64,000 bases of DNA from Mycobacterium kubicae (GTDB lineage Bacteria > Actinomycetota > Actinomycetes > Mycobacteriales > Mycobacteriaceae). How positions within the stretch are numbered: the first letter of the stretch is position 1; every line of letters begins with the position of its first letter. The stretch lies in assembly GCF_015689175.1 (NCBI RefSeq), contig NZ_CP065047.1, forward strand, positions 992,001 through 1,056,000. Reading direction: 5' to 3'. The notes under the pieces are model-generated. The model was not told where the DNA came from. It searched no databases and worked only from the letters and a program-made list of their open reading frames with translations. A program made the translations under genes and the position numbers. Below are positions 1 through 6,666 of this stretch, one piece after another.

Positions 1-380
1 GCGACCTGCACGGCCGACAGGGCCGTGGCCTTCTGCGGGACTTCGTTCCCGGTCGGGGTGCACCCGTCGATATGCCAGTCGAAGGTTGCTTTCAGATAGT
101 CCGCAGAGGAATTCTTCGACTTGTCCAGCGTGATCGGATAGATGCCGGCCACCGGGTGATGCCCGTCGGAGGAGTGGTCGATCTCCCCAAGGTGGCGGCA
201 GAAGGCCACCTGGGCTTCCGGGTCCAGGTGCAGGCCCCGGAAGACCAGAACACCGTTGTCTTCCAACGCATCCAGAATGGCTTTGCCGACGGTATCCCCG
301 CCGACCAGGTGCGCCGGGTCCAATCCGCTGACTTCCGCGCCGACGGACTCGCTGAGCTTGGTGATGGTCAACAGACCCAT
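1..380 (-). CDS. TauD/TfdA-type 2-oxoglutarate-dependent dioxygenase, N-terminal part
   Basis: Runs off the left edge, so only the first 126 codons are present. The translation begins MGLLTITKLSESVGAEVSGL, a typical TauD/TfdA start, and carries the iron-binding HxD pair as WHID (His103, Asp105). Family members use Fe(II) and 2-oxoglutarate to hydroxylate sulfonates, aryloxyacetates or other small acids; the substrate here is unknown. The ATG at 380 is preceded by AAGGA at 5-base spacing. The gene lies 32 bases after the small-protein gene at 413-748, on the same strand, so it is probably the last visible gene of the ferredoxin-SDR-Rieske operon. Confidence 0.85.
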   Translation of the reverse strand, partial: MGLLTITKLSESVGAEVSGLDPAHLVGGDTVGKAILDALEDNGVLVFRGLHLDPEAQVAFCRHLGEIDHSSDGHHPVAGIYPITLDKSKNSSADYLKATFDWHIDGCTPTGNEVPQKATALSAVQV

Positions 381-412
381 GATTGTCCTTCCTCAGACCA
401 GGAGGTGCGCGC

Positions 413-748
413 TCACGGCGCCGGTTCGACGGTACGGATCATGACCGCGTCGGCGGAGTCGGTGGGGGTGGGCTGATGCATGATCTCGACCGCCATGGCG
501 ACCATGATCAGCGAATAGATCAGGTGCAGCAGGTTGGTCGCATCCTCGGGCAGGTCGTCGAGCGGGAACTTGTCGCAATACTCGATGGCCTCTTCCAGGC
601 GCGGGAAGAATGCATCGTGGAACTCGTGCATCTCAGGCATGGTGCTGGCCAGACGTCTGTTCCAGCGCTCGGTCTCGGTGGCCAAGCACCAGACTTGCGC
701 GTAGCTCTCCAGTTCCCCAAAAGCGCTGGGCAGCAATGGCTCTGCCAT
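413..748 (-). CDS. Small protein of unknown family, Rieske-associated (copy 1, 111 aa)
   Basis: I do not recognise the family. The ATG at 748 starts one base after the Rieske stop codon (TGAC ATG), so the two are translationally linked. A GTG at 757 would also be in frame but overlaps the Rieske gene and has no counterpart in the paralogue. The protein is acidic and predicted helical, with the sequence CDKFPLDDLPED followed by a hydrophobic helix (NLLHLIYSLIMVAMAVE). The same block occurs in a second copy at 4881-5210, also directly after a Rieske alpha gene. By position it could be a substitute small subunit, an assembly factor or a substrate-handling partner; this is inference. Confidence 0.85.
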   Translation of the reverse strand: MAEPLLPSAFGELESYAQVWCLATETERWNRRLASTMPEMHEFHDAFFPRLEEAIEYCDKFPLDDLPEDATNLLHLIYSLIMVAMAVEIMHQPTPTDSADAVMIRTVEPAP

Positions 749-749
749 G

Positions 750-2018
750 TCACACACCCACCGGCGCCGGGGCGTGATCGCGCTGGTAGGCCTGCACCCA
801 GTCGACGATGACGTGGTGCAGATGGCGCACCAGGATTTCCTGGTCGTTGAGCGGAAAGTCTTCGACGATGCCGTATTCCAAAGCGGCCTGGGTGCCGCCC
901 AGCATGCCGGCGTCCTGGAGCGCGAATTCCTTGAGTACCACCGCGGCGACTTCGTGTTCGATGCGCTCTCGCACGGTGCGCGCCGGGTGGAAATAGGTGT
1001 ACGCCTCGAAACGGTGGGTGTTGTAGGAGGTCGGCCAGTACCGGTACAGCAGATACCAGCCGCCGTAGATCAAGATCTCGGTGTTGGGGAAGATCTGGAA
1101 GTTGCTGATGCCCCAGGGCTCGATGCCGCCGGGATTGAGCCCCGCGGGCAGTTCGCCGATGTCTGGGGTGCGCCATGGGCCGACCAGCCCGCTCTGGGTG
1201 GCGCGCTCGATGGGATACATGAACTCCGCAGGCAGTAGCCAGCGACGTCGCCCTGCGGTCGAGACCAACCGGTGCGGGCCGTCCAATTGGAAATGTCCAC
1301 AGGTGAATCCGGCGTTGGGCTCACGCACCTCGGGAGGCACCTGCTGGGGGTGCAGCGCCGGAACGTGGTAGTACTCCTGAAAGGCGTCGGCGAAGATCTT
1401 CCAATTGCTGTTGTTGTGAGCCACCCAGCCGTAGCGTTCGGTCAGCTTGTCGAACGGGTAGCCGTCCAGGCCGGTGATCATCGGGCCCAGGAAGTCACGC
1501 AGGCTCTGGCGCGGCTGCGGATCGAAGTTGATGAATACGAAGCCATTCCATACGTCGCAGTGCACCGGTTTGAGCCCATAAGAGGCTGGATCCAGGTCGA
1601 AGAATTCCGATTCCTGTTGCACATAGTTGAGCGCGCCGTCGAGGCCGTAACGCCAGCCGTGGTATTTGCAGGTGAACTGCCGACATGTGCCTCGAGTTTC
1701 CTGGTCGGGAAAGTCGTTCCATACCAGCTTGTTTCCTCGGTGACGGCAGACGTTGTAGAAGGCGCGGATCTGCTCGTCCCGGCCTTTGACCAGCAGGACC
1801 GAGGTCCGCGCGACTTCGATCTCCTTGGTCACATAGCTGCCCACGCGGGGCATCTCCTCCACGCGTGCCACGTTGAGCCACGCCCGCTTGAACACCGCCT
1901 CGCGTTCTAGTTCGAAGAACTCCGGTGAGGTGGAGTCTTTGAACGAAACTGGGCCGGTGCCCAATTGGGGATAGTGCTCGGTCCAGGACCCCTCTGGCGG
2001 TCGACCCGATCGTGTCAT
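750..2018 (-). CDS. Rieske non-heme iron ring-hydroxylating oxygenase, alpha subunit (copy 1, 422 aa)
   Basis: The Rieske [2Fe-2S] site is complete: Cys91-x-His93 (NVCRHRG) and Cys117-x2-His120 (CKYHGW). The mononuclear iron site is seen as DAFQEYYH with a second His in PALH (Asp211, His218, His223). Enzymes of this class take electrons through a ferredoxin and add O2 to aromatic or alicyclic substrates. No beta-subunit gene is visible; instead the 111-aa gene follows directly. The ATG at 2018 has AGGAG upstream, and the paralogue at 5216-6484 has exactly the same length and motif positions. An SDR gene lies 16 bases upstream and a 2Fe-2S ferredoxin before that, a plausible electron donor. 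Confidence 0.93.
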   Translation of the reverse strand: MTRSGRPPEGSWTEHYPQLGTGPVSFKDSTSPEFFELEREAVFKRAWLNVARVEEMPRVGSYVTKEIEVARTSVLLVKGRDEQIRAFYNVCRHRGNKLVWNDFPDQETRGTCRQFTCKYHGWRYGLDGALNYVQQESEFFDLDPASYGLKPVHCDVWNGFVFINFDPQPRQSLRDFLGPMITGLDGYPFDKLTERYGWVAHNNSNWKIFADAFQEYYHVPALHPQQVPPEVREPNAGFTCGHFQLDGPHRLVSTAGRRRWLLPAEFMYPIERATQSGLVGPWRTPDIGELPAGLNPGGIEPWGISNFQIFPNTEILIYGGWYLLYRYWPTSYNTHRFEAYTYFHPARTVRERIEHEVAAVVLKEFALQDAGMLGGTQAALEYGIVEDFPLNDQEILVRHLHHVIVDWVQAYQRDHAPAPVGV

Positions 2019-2034
2019 GGTGAATCTGCTCCTC

Positions 2035-2790
2035 TCACATCACCGCTCCGCCGTTGACGCCGAGCACCTGGCCGGTGATGAAAGCCGCTTGATCCGAGCA
2101 CAGAAACCCGGCCGCTGCGGCGATGTCGGCCCCGGTGCCCAGGTGGCCTATCGGGATGTTGCTGGCGATCTCGTCGTTGGACCTCAGGTATCCGGCCGCC
2201 TGCGCCTGGTGCTGCATCGGGGTCTCGATGCCGGAGGGGGGAATGTTGTTGACGGTGATGCCCGCGGTGGCGTACTCGCGGGCCAACGACTTGGTGAGGG
2301 TGATGACCGCGCCTTTGGAGGCCGCATAGTGGGCGGCGAACGGTGAGCCGCGTTGTGCGCTGGAGGACGAAATCATCACAATGCGTCCCCATTTCGCGGT
2401 GATCATGTCCGGCAACGCGACTTGGCAACAGTGGAAGGTGCCGGTCAGGTTGACGTCGATGATCTTGGCCCAGGATTCGACGGTGATCTCGATGAACGGG
2501 GCGAAGCCGAACATGCCGGCGCTGGTCACCAGCACCAGCGTCGGACCCAGTTCGCTGCGCACCTTGGCGAAGGCCTGCTCCACACCGGCTCGGTCGGTGA
2601 CATCCGTCCCGACACCGATCGAAGGGACGCCTTGTGCTCGCAGATCCTCGGCGACCCGTTGCGCCGCTTGTTCATTGACGTCCAGCACCGCCACCTGGTG
2701 GCCAAGCCGGCCCAACTCGTGACACGTCGCCTCGCCGATGCCCGAGGCGCCGCCGGTCACGACAGCCACCCGGGCAGCCACCGTGCTCAT
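2035..2790 (-). CDS. Short-chain dehydrogenase/reductase (SDR, 251 aa)
   Basis: Classical SDR: nucleotide motif TGGASGIG near the N-terminus, an NAG-like segment (TSAG) and the catalytic Ser with YAASK (Tyr-x3-Lys). The acidic residue after the second strand (LDVNE) suggests NAD rather than NADP. The start is ATG at 2790, overlapping the ferredoxin stop by four bases (ATGA). In a Rieske pathway such an enzyme could oxidise a dihydrodiol or an alcohol product; the substrate is not deducible. The final residues (GQVLGVNGGAVM) end as in 3-ketoacyl-reductase-like SDRs. Confidence 0.92.
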   Translation of the reverse strand: MSTVAARVAVVTGGASGIGEATCHELGRLGHQVAVLDVNEQAAQRVAEDLRAQGVPSIGVGTDVTDRAGVEQAFAKVRSELGPTLVLVTSAGMFGFAPFIEITVESWAKIIDVNLTGTFHCCQVALPDMITAKWGRIVMISSSSAQRGSPFAAHYAASKGAVITLTKSLAREYATAGITVNNIPPSGIETPMQHQAQAAGYLRSNDEIASNIPIGHLGTGADIAAAAGFLCSDQAAFITGQVLGVNGGAVM

Positions 2791-3101
2791 TCGTAGACCA
2801 CCCGCACCGTGCGACTGGTCGGCAGCGCCTGGCAGGTCAGCACCCATCCTTCGGCCAACTCGTCGTCCTCCAGCGCGTCGTTGTTGATCATCCGCGCACT
2901 GCCTTCCGTCAGTCGAGCCATACATGTTCCGCACGAACCTGTTTCACAGGACGACGGGGGCTGCAACCCGGCCATCCGGGCGGTCTGCAGCAGGGTGTCG
3001 CCCGCGCAGTAGGACACCGTGGTGCAACGACGATCCAGCTCGATGGCCACCTCCTCGGTGACAACGTCGTGGGCAGCGGTGCGCGAGGAGTCATGCATCA
3101 C
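2787..3101 (-). CDS. Plant-type [2Fe-2S] ferredoxin
   Basis: Carries the plant-type cluster signature C-x4-C-x2-C (Cys52, Cys57, Cys60; SCETGSCGTC) and the distal Cys90 (WVLTC). It resembles the ferredoxin domain fused to reductases in class IA/IB oxygenases, but here it stands alone (104 aa) with no FAD/NAD reductase domain. It is probably the electron carrier for the Rieske oxygenases; a reductase must come from elsewhere. Start: GTG at 3101 or ATG at 3098. The GTG lies 7 bases after a -10-like GATACT, which fits a leaderless transcript, and there is no clear ribosome binding site. Confidence 0.9.
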   Translation of the reverse strand: MMHDSSRTAAHDVVTEEVAIELDRRCTTVSYCAGDTLLQTARMAGLQPPSSCETGSCGTCMARLTEGSARMINNDALEDDELAEGWVLTCQALPTSRTVRVVYE

Positions 3102-3108
3102 CGCCTAC

Positions 3109-3150
3109 AGTATCAACTACTTGCGATTAATATCAAGTACTAGATACATG
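3109..3150 (-). promoter_or_regulatory. Promoter and putative MarR operator of the ferredoxin-Rieske operon
   Basis: Read on the minus strand, this interval holds TTGATA, 16 bases, then GATACT, a good -35/-10 pair whose predicted start coincides with the GTG at 3101. Two copies of TATCAA(C/G)TACT on the plus strand begin at 3111 and 3131, 20 bp apart, and the second lies in a near-palindrome (TATC.AGTACT.GATA). Positions 3109-3129 recur base for base as the reverse complement of 6627-6647, upstream of the aldehyde dehydrogenase. The adjacent MarR gene is the obvious candidate ligand; binding is inferred. Confidence 0.7.
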
Positions 3151-3166
3151 GGCTCGCCACAGGCAT

Positions 3167-3619
3167 TCAGTTCTCGACGTAATCCTTGAAAAGCTGATGG
3201 CCGGTGCCTTTTTCGACCACTCGGGCCAGCAGCTCGCGCAGGGTTTCCTGCTCCTCGGCGGTCAGCACCCCGAAAACCTCCTCGTGGGCCGCGACCGCAT
3301 CGGCGACCACCGTCGCCACGACGTTGCGCCCCTCGTCGGTCAGATAGGCCTGCAGGATGCGTTTGTGTTGCGGGTCTTGCTTGCGCTCGACCAGGCCTTG
3401 GCGTTCGAGTGCGGTAAGCGCCAGCTGCACTCCTTGCGGGCTGATCAACAGGCGTCGGGCCAGTTCGGCGCCGGAGAGTCCGGGTTCGTTGGAAAGTTGG
3501 CGCAGCACACCGATCTGGGCCGTACTGACCCCGTGGGCACTGATTGCCTCGTTGACGGTGGTCAGGGAAAAATAGAACGCCTGCTTGAGCAGCCACAGCA
3601 GATTCTCGGAGAGTTCCAT
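3167..3619 (-). CDS. MarR-family transcriptional regulator (150 aa)
   Basis: Winged-helix MarR protein: the recognition-helix region LSGAELARRLLISPQGVQLA is followed by the wing (VERKQDPQHKRIL) and a C-terminal dimerisation helix. Such proteins usually repress catabolic operons and release DNA on binding a phenolic or other small ligand. The gene starts two bases after the amidohydrolase stop, so it belongs to the Rieske2-small protein-amidohydrolase operon. It lies immediately upstream of the operator-like element at 3109-3150, consistent with control of the next operon, its own operon and the divergent aldehyde dehydrogenase. Confidence 0.92.
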   Translation of the reverse strand: MELSENLLWLLKQAFYFSLTTVNEAISAHGVSTAQIGVLRQLSNEPGLSGAELARRLLISPQGVQLALTALERQGLVERKQDPQHKRILQAYLTDEGRNVVATVVADAVAAHEEVFGVLTAEEQETLRELLARVVEKGTGHQLFKDYVEN

Positions 3620-3621
3620 CG

Positions 3622-4884
3622 CTAGCTTCCTGTCTGACTCGGCGTCCGGTAGACCTGCCCATCCTTCATGACGAACGACACGTCAAGTGTGGTGTCGATG
3701 TCACGGGACGGATCGCCGGGTACCGCGATGATGTCGGCGAGGTAGCCGGGAGCCAGTCGGCCGAGCTCGTGGTCGGCTTCGATCAGTTCGGCGGCCACCA
3801 CAGTGGCTGCCCGGATCGCTTGCATGGGGCTCATGCCACGCGCCACCAGCGCCCGGAGTTCTTTGGCGTTCTGCCCATGCGGGATGGCCGGTGCGTCGGT
3901 GCCACAGGCGATTCGCACGCCGGCCGCAATGGCCTTGGGCAACATGTCCTTTGCCCGGGGGAAGACCTCCAGCGCTTTCTTGCGCAATTCCGGTGCGATC
4001 CGGTCGATTGCCATCGCTTCGGTGAGGTAGGTGGTCGAGACGAGGAAGGTGCCGTGGTCGACCATCATCTGGATCGTGTCGTCAGAGGCCAGGAAGCCGT
4101 GTTCGATGCAGTCGATGCCCGCGCGAATACATGCCCGGATGGCAGAGTCGCCGACGGCGTGTGCGGCCACCCGCACCCCGGCGCGGTGGGCCTCGTCGGC
4201 GATCGCCGCGAACTCGGCATCGGAGTACTGCTGGGCACCGGGAGCGGTGCTGTGGGACATGACGCCACCTGATGCCGAGACCTTGATGAGCTTGGCGCCG
4301 TGGCGAATCTGATACCGGACACAGGCGATCACGTCCGGTACCCCGTTGGCGATGCCCTCGGCGATCGAGAGCGGCATGATGCCCGGCGCGAGCCGCTGAA
4401 ACACCGTCGGGTCCAGGTGCCCGCCGTACGGAGTGACGGCGTGGCCGGCGGGGTAGATGCGGGGGCCGTGATGCCAGCCCTGCTCGATGGCGCGCTGCAA
4501 GGCGACGTCGAGGAGGTAGCCGCCGGTTTTGACCATGAGCCCTAGATTGCGCACGGTGGTGAAGCCGGCGTCCAGCGTGGTGCGGGCGTTGACCGCGGCG
4601 CGAAGCGTGCGGTACGCGGGGTCGTCTTGAACGCCGTGCATAGGTGCCGGTAGGCCCTCGGGTCCACCGGGGCCACCGATGAACAGGTTGAGTTCCATGT
4701 CCATCAGTCCGGGCAACAACGTGACGTCCCCGAGGTCGATGACCTGAGCCGAATCAGGCAGCGGCTCTTGCGGATTCACCGCAACGATCCGCCCTTCGTC
4801 CACCACCACCACCGCCGGCTGGTGCACCTGGCCGGTGTCGACGTCGGCCCAGCGGGCCGCCCGTAGGACCGTTGCTGCGGTCAC
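3622..4884 (-). CDS. Imidazolonepropionase-like amidohydrolase lacking the HxH motif (420 aa)
   Basis: Amidohydrolase-superfamily TIM barrel with the later metal and catalytic positions visible: a Lys in AKLIKVSASGG, His in AAHAVGD, His in IEHGF and Asp in CGTDAPAIPHG. At the first metal site, where the family has PGLIDxHxH, this protein reads PGLMDMELN, so both His are replaced (Glu64, Asn66). The related enzyme at 34648-35907 keeps His64 and His66 at the aligned place. The start is a GTG at 4884 overlapping the small-protein stop (GTGA). The activity may therefore be mononuclear, altered or lost. Confidence 0.85.
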   Translation of the reverse strand: MTAATVLRAARWADVDTGQVHQPAVVVVDEGRIVAVNPQEPLPDSAQVIDLGDVTLLPGLMDMELNLFIGGPGGPEGLPAPMHGVQDDPAYRTLRAAVNARTTLDAGFTTVRNLGLMVKTGGYLLDVALQRAIEQGWHHGPRIYPAGHAVTPYGGHLDPTVFQRLAPGIMPLSIAEGIANGVPDVIACVRYQIRHGAKLIKVSASGGVMSHSTAPGAQQYSDAEFAAIADEAHRAGVRVAAHAVGDSAIRACIRAGIDCIEHGFLASDDTIQMMVDHGTFLVSTTYLTEAMAIDRIAPELRKKALEVFPRAKDMLPKAIAAGVRIACGTDAPAIPHGQNAKELRALVARGMSPMQAIRAATVVAAELIEADHELGRLAPGYLADIIAVPGDPSRDIDTTLDVSFVMKDGQVYRTPSQTGS

Positions 4885-5210
4885 GGGAAGGGCTCGGACA
4901 CACAGTCCAGGGTGGACGCACCGGAGTCCGGCACGCGGGGCTGTTTCCAGCACTCCACCGGAAACGACACCATGATCATCGAGTAGAGCAGGTGCATCAG
5001 ATTCAGGACGTCCTCAGGTAGGTCGTCGAGGGAGAATTTGTCGCAGTAGGCGAGGGCCTCCTCGGCCCGCGGGGTGATCGCGTCGTAGAACGCCTTCATC
5101 TCCGTCATCGAGCTCGCCAGCCGTTTGGCGTAACGCTGCGGTTCAGTGGGCAGGCACCAGTGGGCGAACGGCTCGAGGTCGGCGAATTCGGTTGGCAGCA
5201 CGGCAGACAT
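4881..5210 (-). CDS. Small protein of unknown family, Rieske-associated (copy 2, 109 aa)
   Basis: Paralogue of the 111-aa protein at 413-748: both have the N-terminal (L)LP..F..LE, a central LAS.M.EM..F.DA...R.EEA..YCDKF.LDDLPED, then N.(L/M)HL.YS(L/M)IMV. The ATG at 5210 lies five bases after the stop of the second Rieske gene. Family unknown; it is acidic, helical and has no signal peptide. Its repeated position directly 3' of each Rieske alpha gene, with co-duplication of the pair, suggests a functional partner of that oxygenase. Confidence 0.85.
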   Translation of the reverse strand: MSAVLPTEFADLEPFAHWCLPTEPQRYAKRLASSMTEMKAFYDAITPRAEEALAYCDKFSLDDLPEDVLNLMHLLYSMIMVSFPVECWKQPRVPDSGASTLDCVSEPFP

Positions 5211-5215
5211 CGCGT

Positions 5216-6484
5216 TCACACTCCCGCTGCGGTCATGCGGCGATACTCCTCGATCCACGCCGCGGTCTCGCTGTGCAGGTGGCGCAACAAGATCTCCTGG
5301 TCGTTGAGGACGAACTCGTCGATGACCCGCGACTCGATCATGCTCTGGGTCGCCTCCAGCGTGTTGGCGTCCTGCAGCCCGTATTCCTTGAACGACACGG
5401 CGGCCAGTTCCTGAGCGACGCGCTCGCGCGGGGTGCGTGGCTCCGGGAAGTACAGCGTGCCCTCGAAGATGTGGCTGTTGAATGACGTCGGCCAGTAGTG
5501 GTAGGTCAAATACCAGCCCTGGCCCCAGAACAGGATGACGAAGTTGGGGAACAGTTGGAACGAGTCCAGGCCCCACGGATCACACTTCGCCGGGTTCAGT
5601 CCGGCCGGCATCTCACCCAGGTCCGGCTTCTGCCATGGCCCGAAAAGTCCGCTCTGACAGATGTCTTCGATGGGCTTGCGCATCTCCGCCGCCATCTCCC
5701 ACGCCCGCACCCCCGACGTGCTGACCAGTCGGTGCGGGCCCTCCAGGCGGTAGTGCGGCGCCTCGAAGCCCGCTTCGGCAGCCGCCTTGGAGTACGCCGT
5801 CGGTGACTGGTTCGCGTGCAGCACCGGCGCGTGATAGAACTCCTGGAACGCGTCCATGTACAGCTTCCAGTTCGCTTTCACCTCGGACCGGTACCGCCAC
5901 CGAGAGGTCATCTTTGCGAACGGATAACCCTCGAGTGCCGTCACCATCGGGCCCAGGAACTCCCGCAACGACTGCTCGGGTGTCTTCGCGAAGTTGACGA
6001 AAATGAAGCCTTCCCAGACCTCACAGTGCACCGGCACCAAACCGTAGCGGCTCTTGTCGAGATCGAAGAACTCGTCTTCCTGTTGCACGAAAGTCAGGTT
6101 GCCGTCCAGGTCGTACCGCCAGGCGTGGTACTTGCAGGTGAACTGGCGGCACATGCCGCTGGTCTCCTCCAGCGGCATGTCGTTCCATACCAGCTTGTTG
6201 CCGCGATGCCGGCAAACGTTGTGATACGCCTTGATCTCCCCGGTTGCGGTGCGCACCAGGATGATTGAGGTGTTGACGACCTTGAGTTCTTTGGTGAAGT
6301 AGCTTCCTTTGCGGGGAAGTTGTTCTGCGCGACCGACATTGAGCCAGGCCCGTTTGAAGATGGCGTCGCGTTCCAGTTCGTGGATCTCGGGGTTGATCGA
6401 GTCCTCATAGGACACCGGTCCGGTGCCCAGTTGGGGATAGTGCTGCGTCCAGCTACCTTCCGCAGGCTTGGGAAATCGCGCCAT
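5216..6484 (-). CDS. Rieske non-heme iron ring-hydroxylating oxygenase, alpha subunit (copy 2, 422 aa)
   Basis: Paralogue of the 750-2018 protein with identical motif positions: Cys91/His93 and Cys117/His120 for the Rieske cluster, and DAFQEFYHAPVLH (Asp211, His218, His223) for the catalytic iron. The ATG at 6484 is chosen over the upstream in-frame start at 6532 because AGGAG precedes it and the resulting N-terminus (MARFPKPAEGSWTQHYPQLG) aligns with copy 1. The C-terminal halves differ more, so the two enzymes may take different substrates or successive intermediates. First gene of the operon Rieske2-small protein-amidohydrolase-MarR. Confidence 0.93.
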   Translation of the reverse strand: MARFPKPAEGSWTQHYPQLGTGPVSYEDSINPEIHELERDAIFKRAWLNVGRAEQLPRKGSYFTKELKVVNTSIILVRTATGEIKAYHNVCRHRGNKLVWNDMPLEETSGMCRQFTCKYHAWRYDLDGNLTFVQQEDEFFDLDKSRYGLVPVHCEVWEGFIFVNFAKTPEQSLREFLGPMVTALEGYPFAKMTSRWRYRSEVKANWKLYMDAFQEFYHAPVLHANQSPTAYSKAAAEAGFEAPHYRLEGPHRLVSTSGVRAWEMAAEMRKPIEDICQSGLFGPWQKPDLGEMPAGLNPAKCDPWGLDSFQLFPNFVILFWGQGWYLTYHYWPTSFNSHIFEGTLYFPEPRTPRERVAQELAAVSFKEYGLQDANTLEATQSMIESRVIDEFVLNDQEILLRHLHSETAAWIEEYRRMTAAGV

Positions 6485-6626
6485 TACCGCTCCTGTCCGT
6501 GCCGGTCTGTCGCGGACCCGGCGGTCAGACACCCATCTGCGCGATGCCGGCTCGGCACTGGCACCTGGCCCCCGGTTTCGCTGTCTCCAGGACTCCCTAG
6601 TGGGCGACCGTATATGCTCGACCCAG

Positions 6627-6647
6627 TAATCGCAAGTAGTTGATACT
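6627..6647 (+). promoter_or_regulatory. Putative MarR operator/promoter upstream of the aldehyde dehydrogenase
   Basis: This 21-base stretch (core GCAAGTAGTTGATACT) is the exact reverse complement of 3109-3129 and has the same orientation relative to its downstream gene. GATACT at 6642-6647 can serve as -10. Only one copy of the AGTAGTTGATA unit is present here, against two at the ferredoxin promoter. The site lies in the divergent gap between Rieske copy 2 (start 6484) and the aldehyde dehydrogenase (start 6667), so one bound regulator could affect both. Confidence 0.65.
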
Positions 6648-6666
6648 AATGAGTGGGAGGTAGCCG

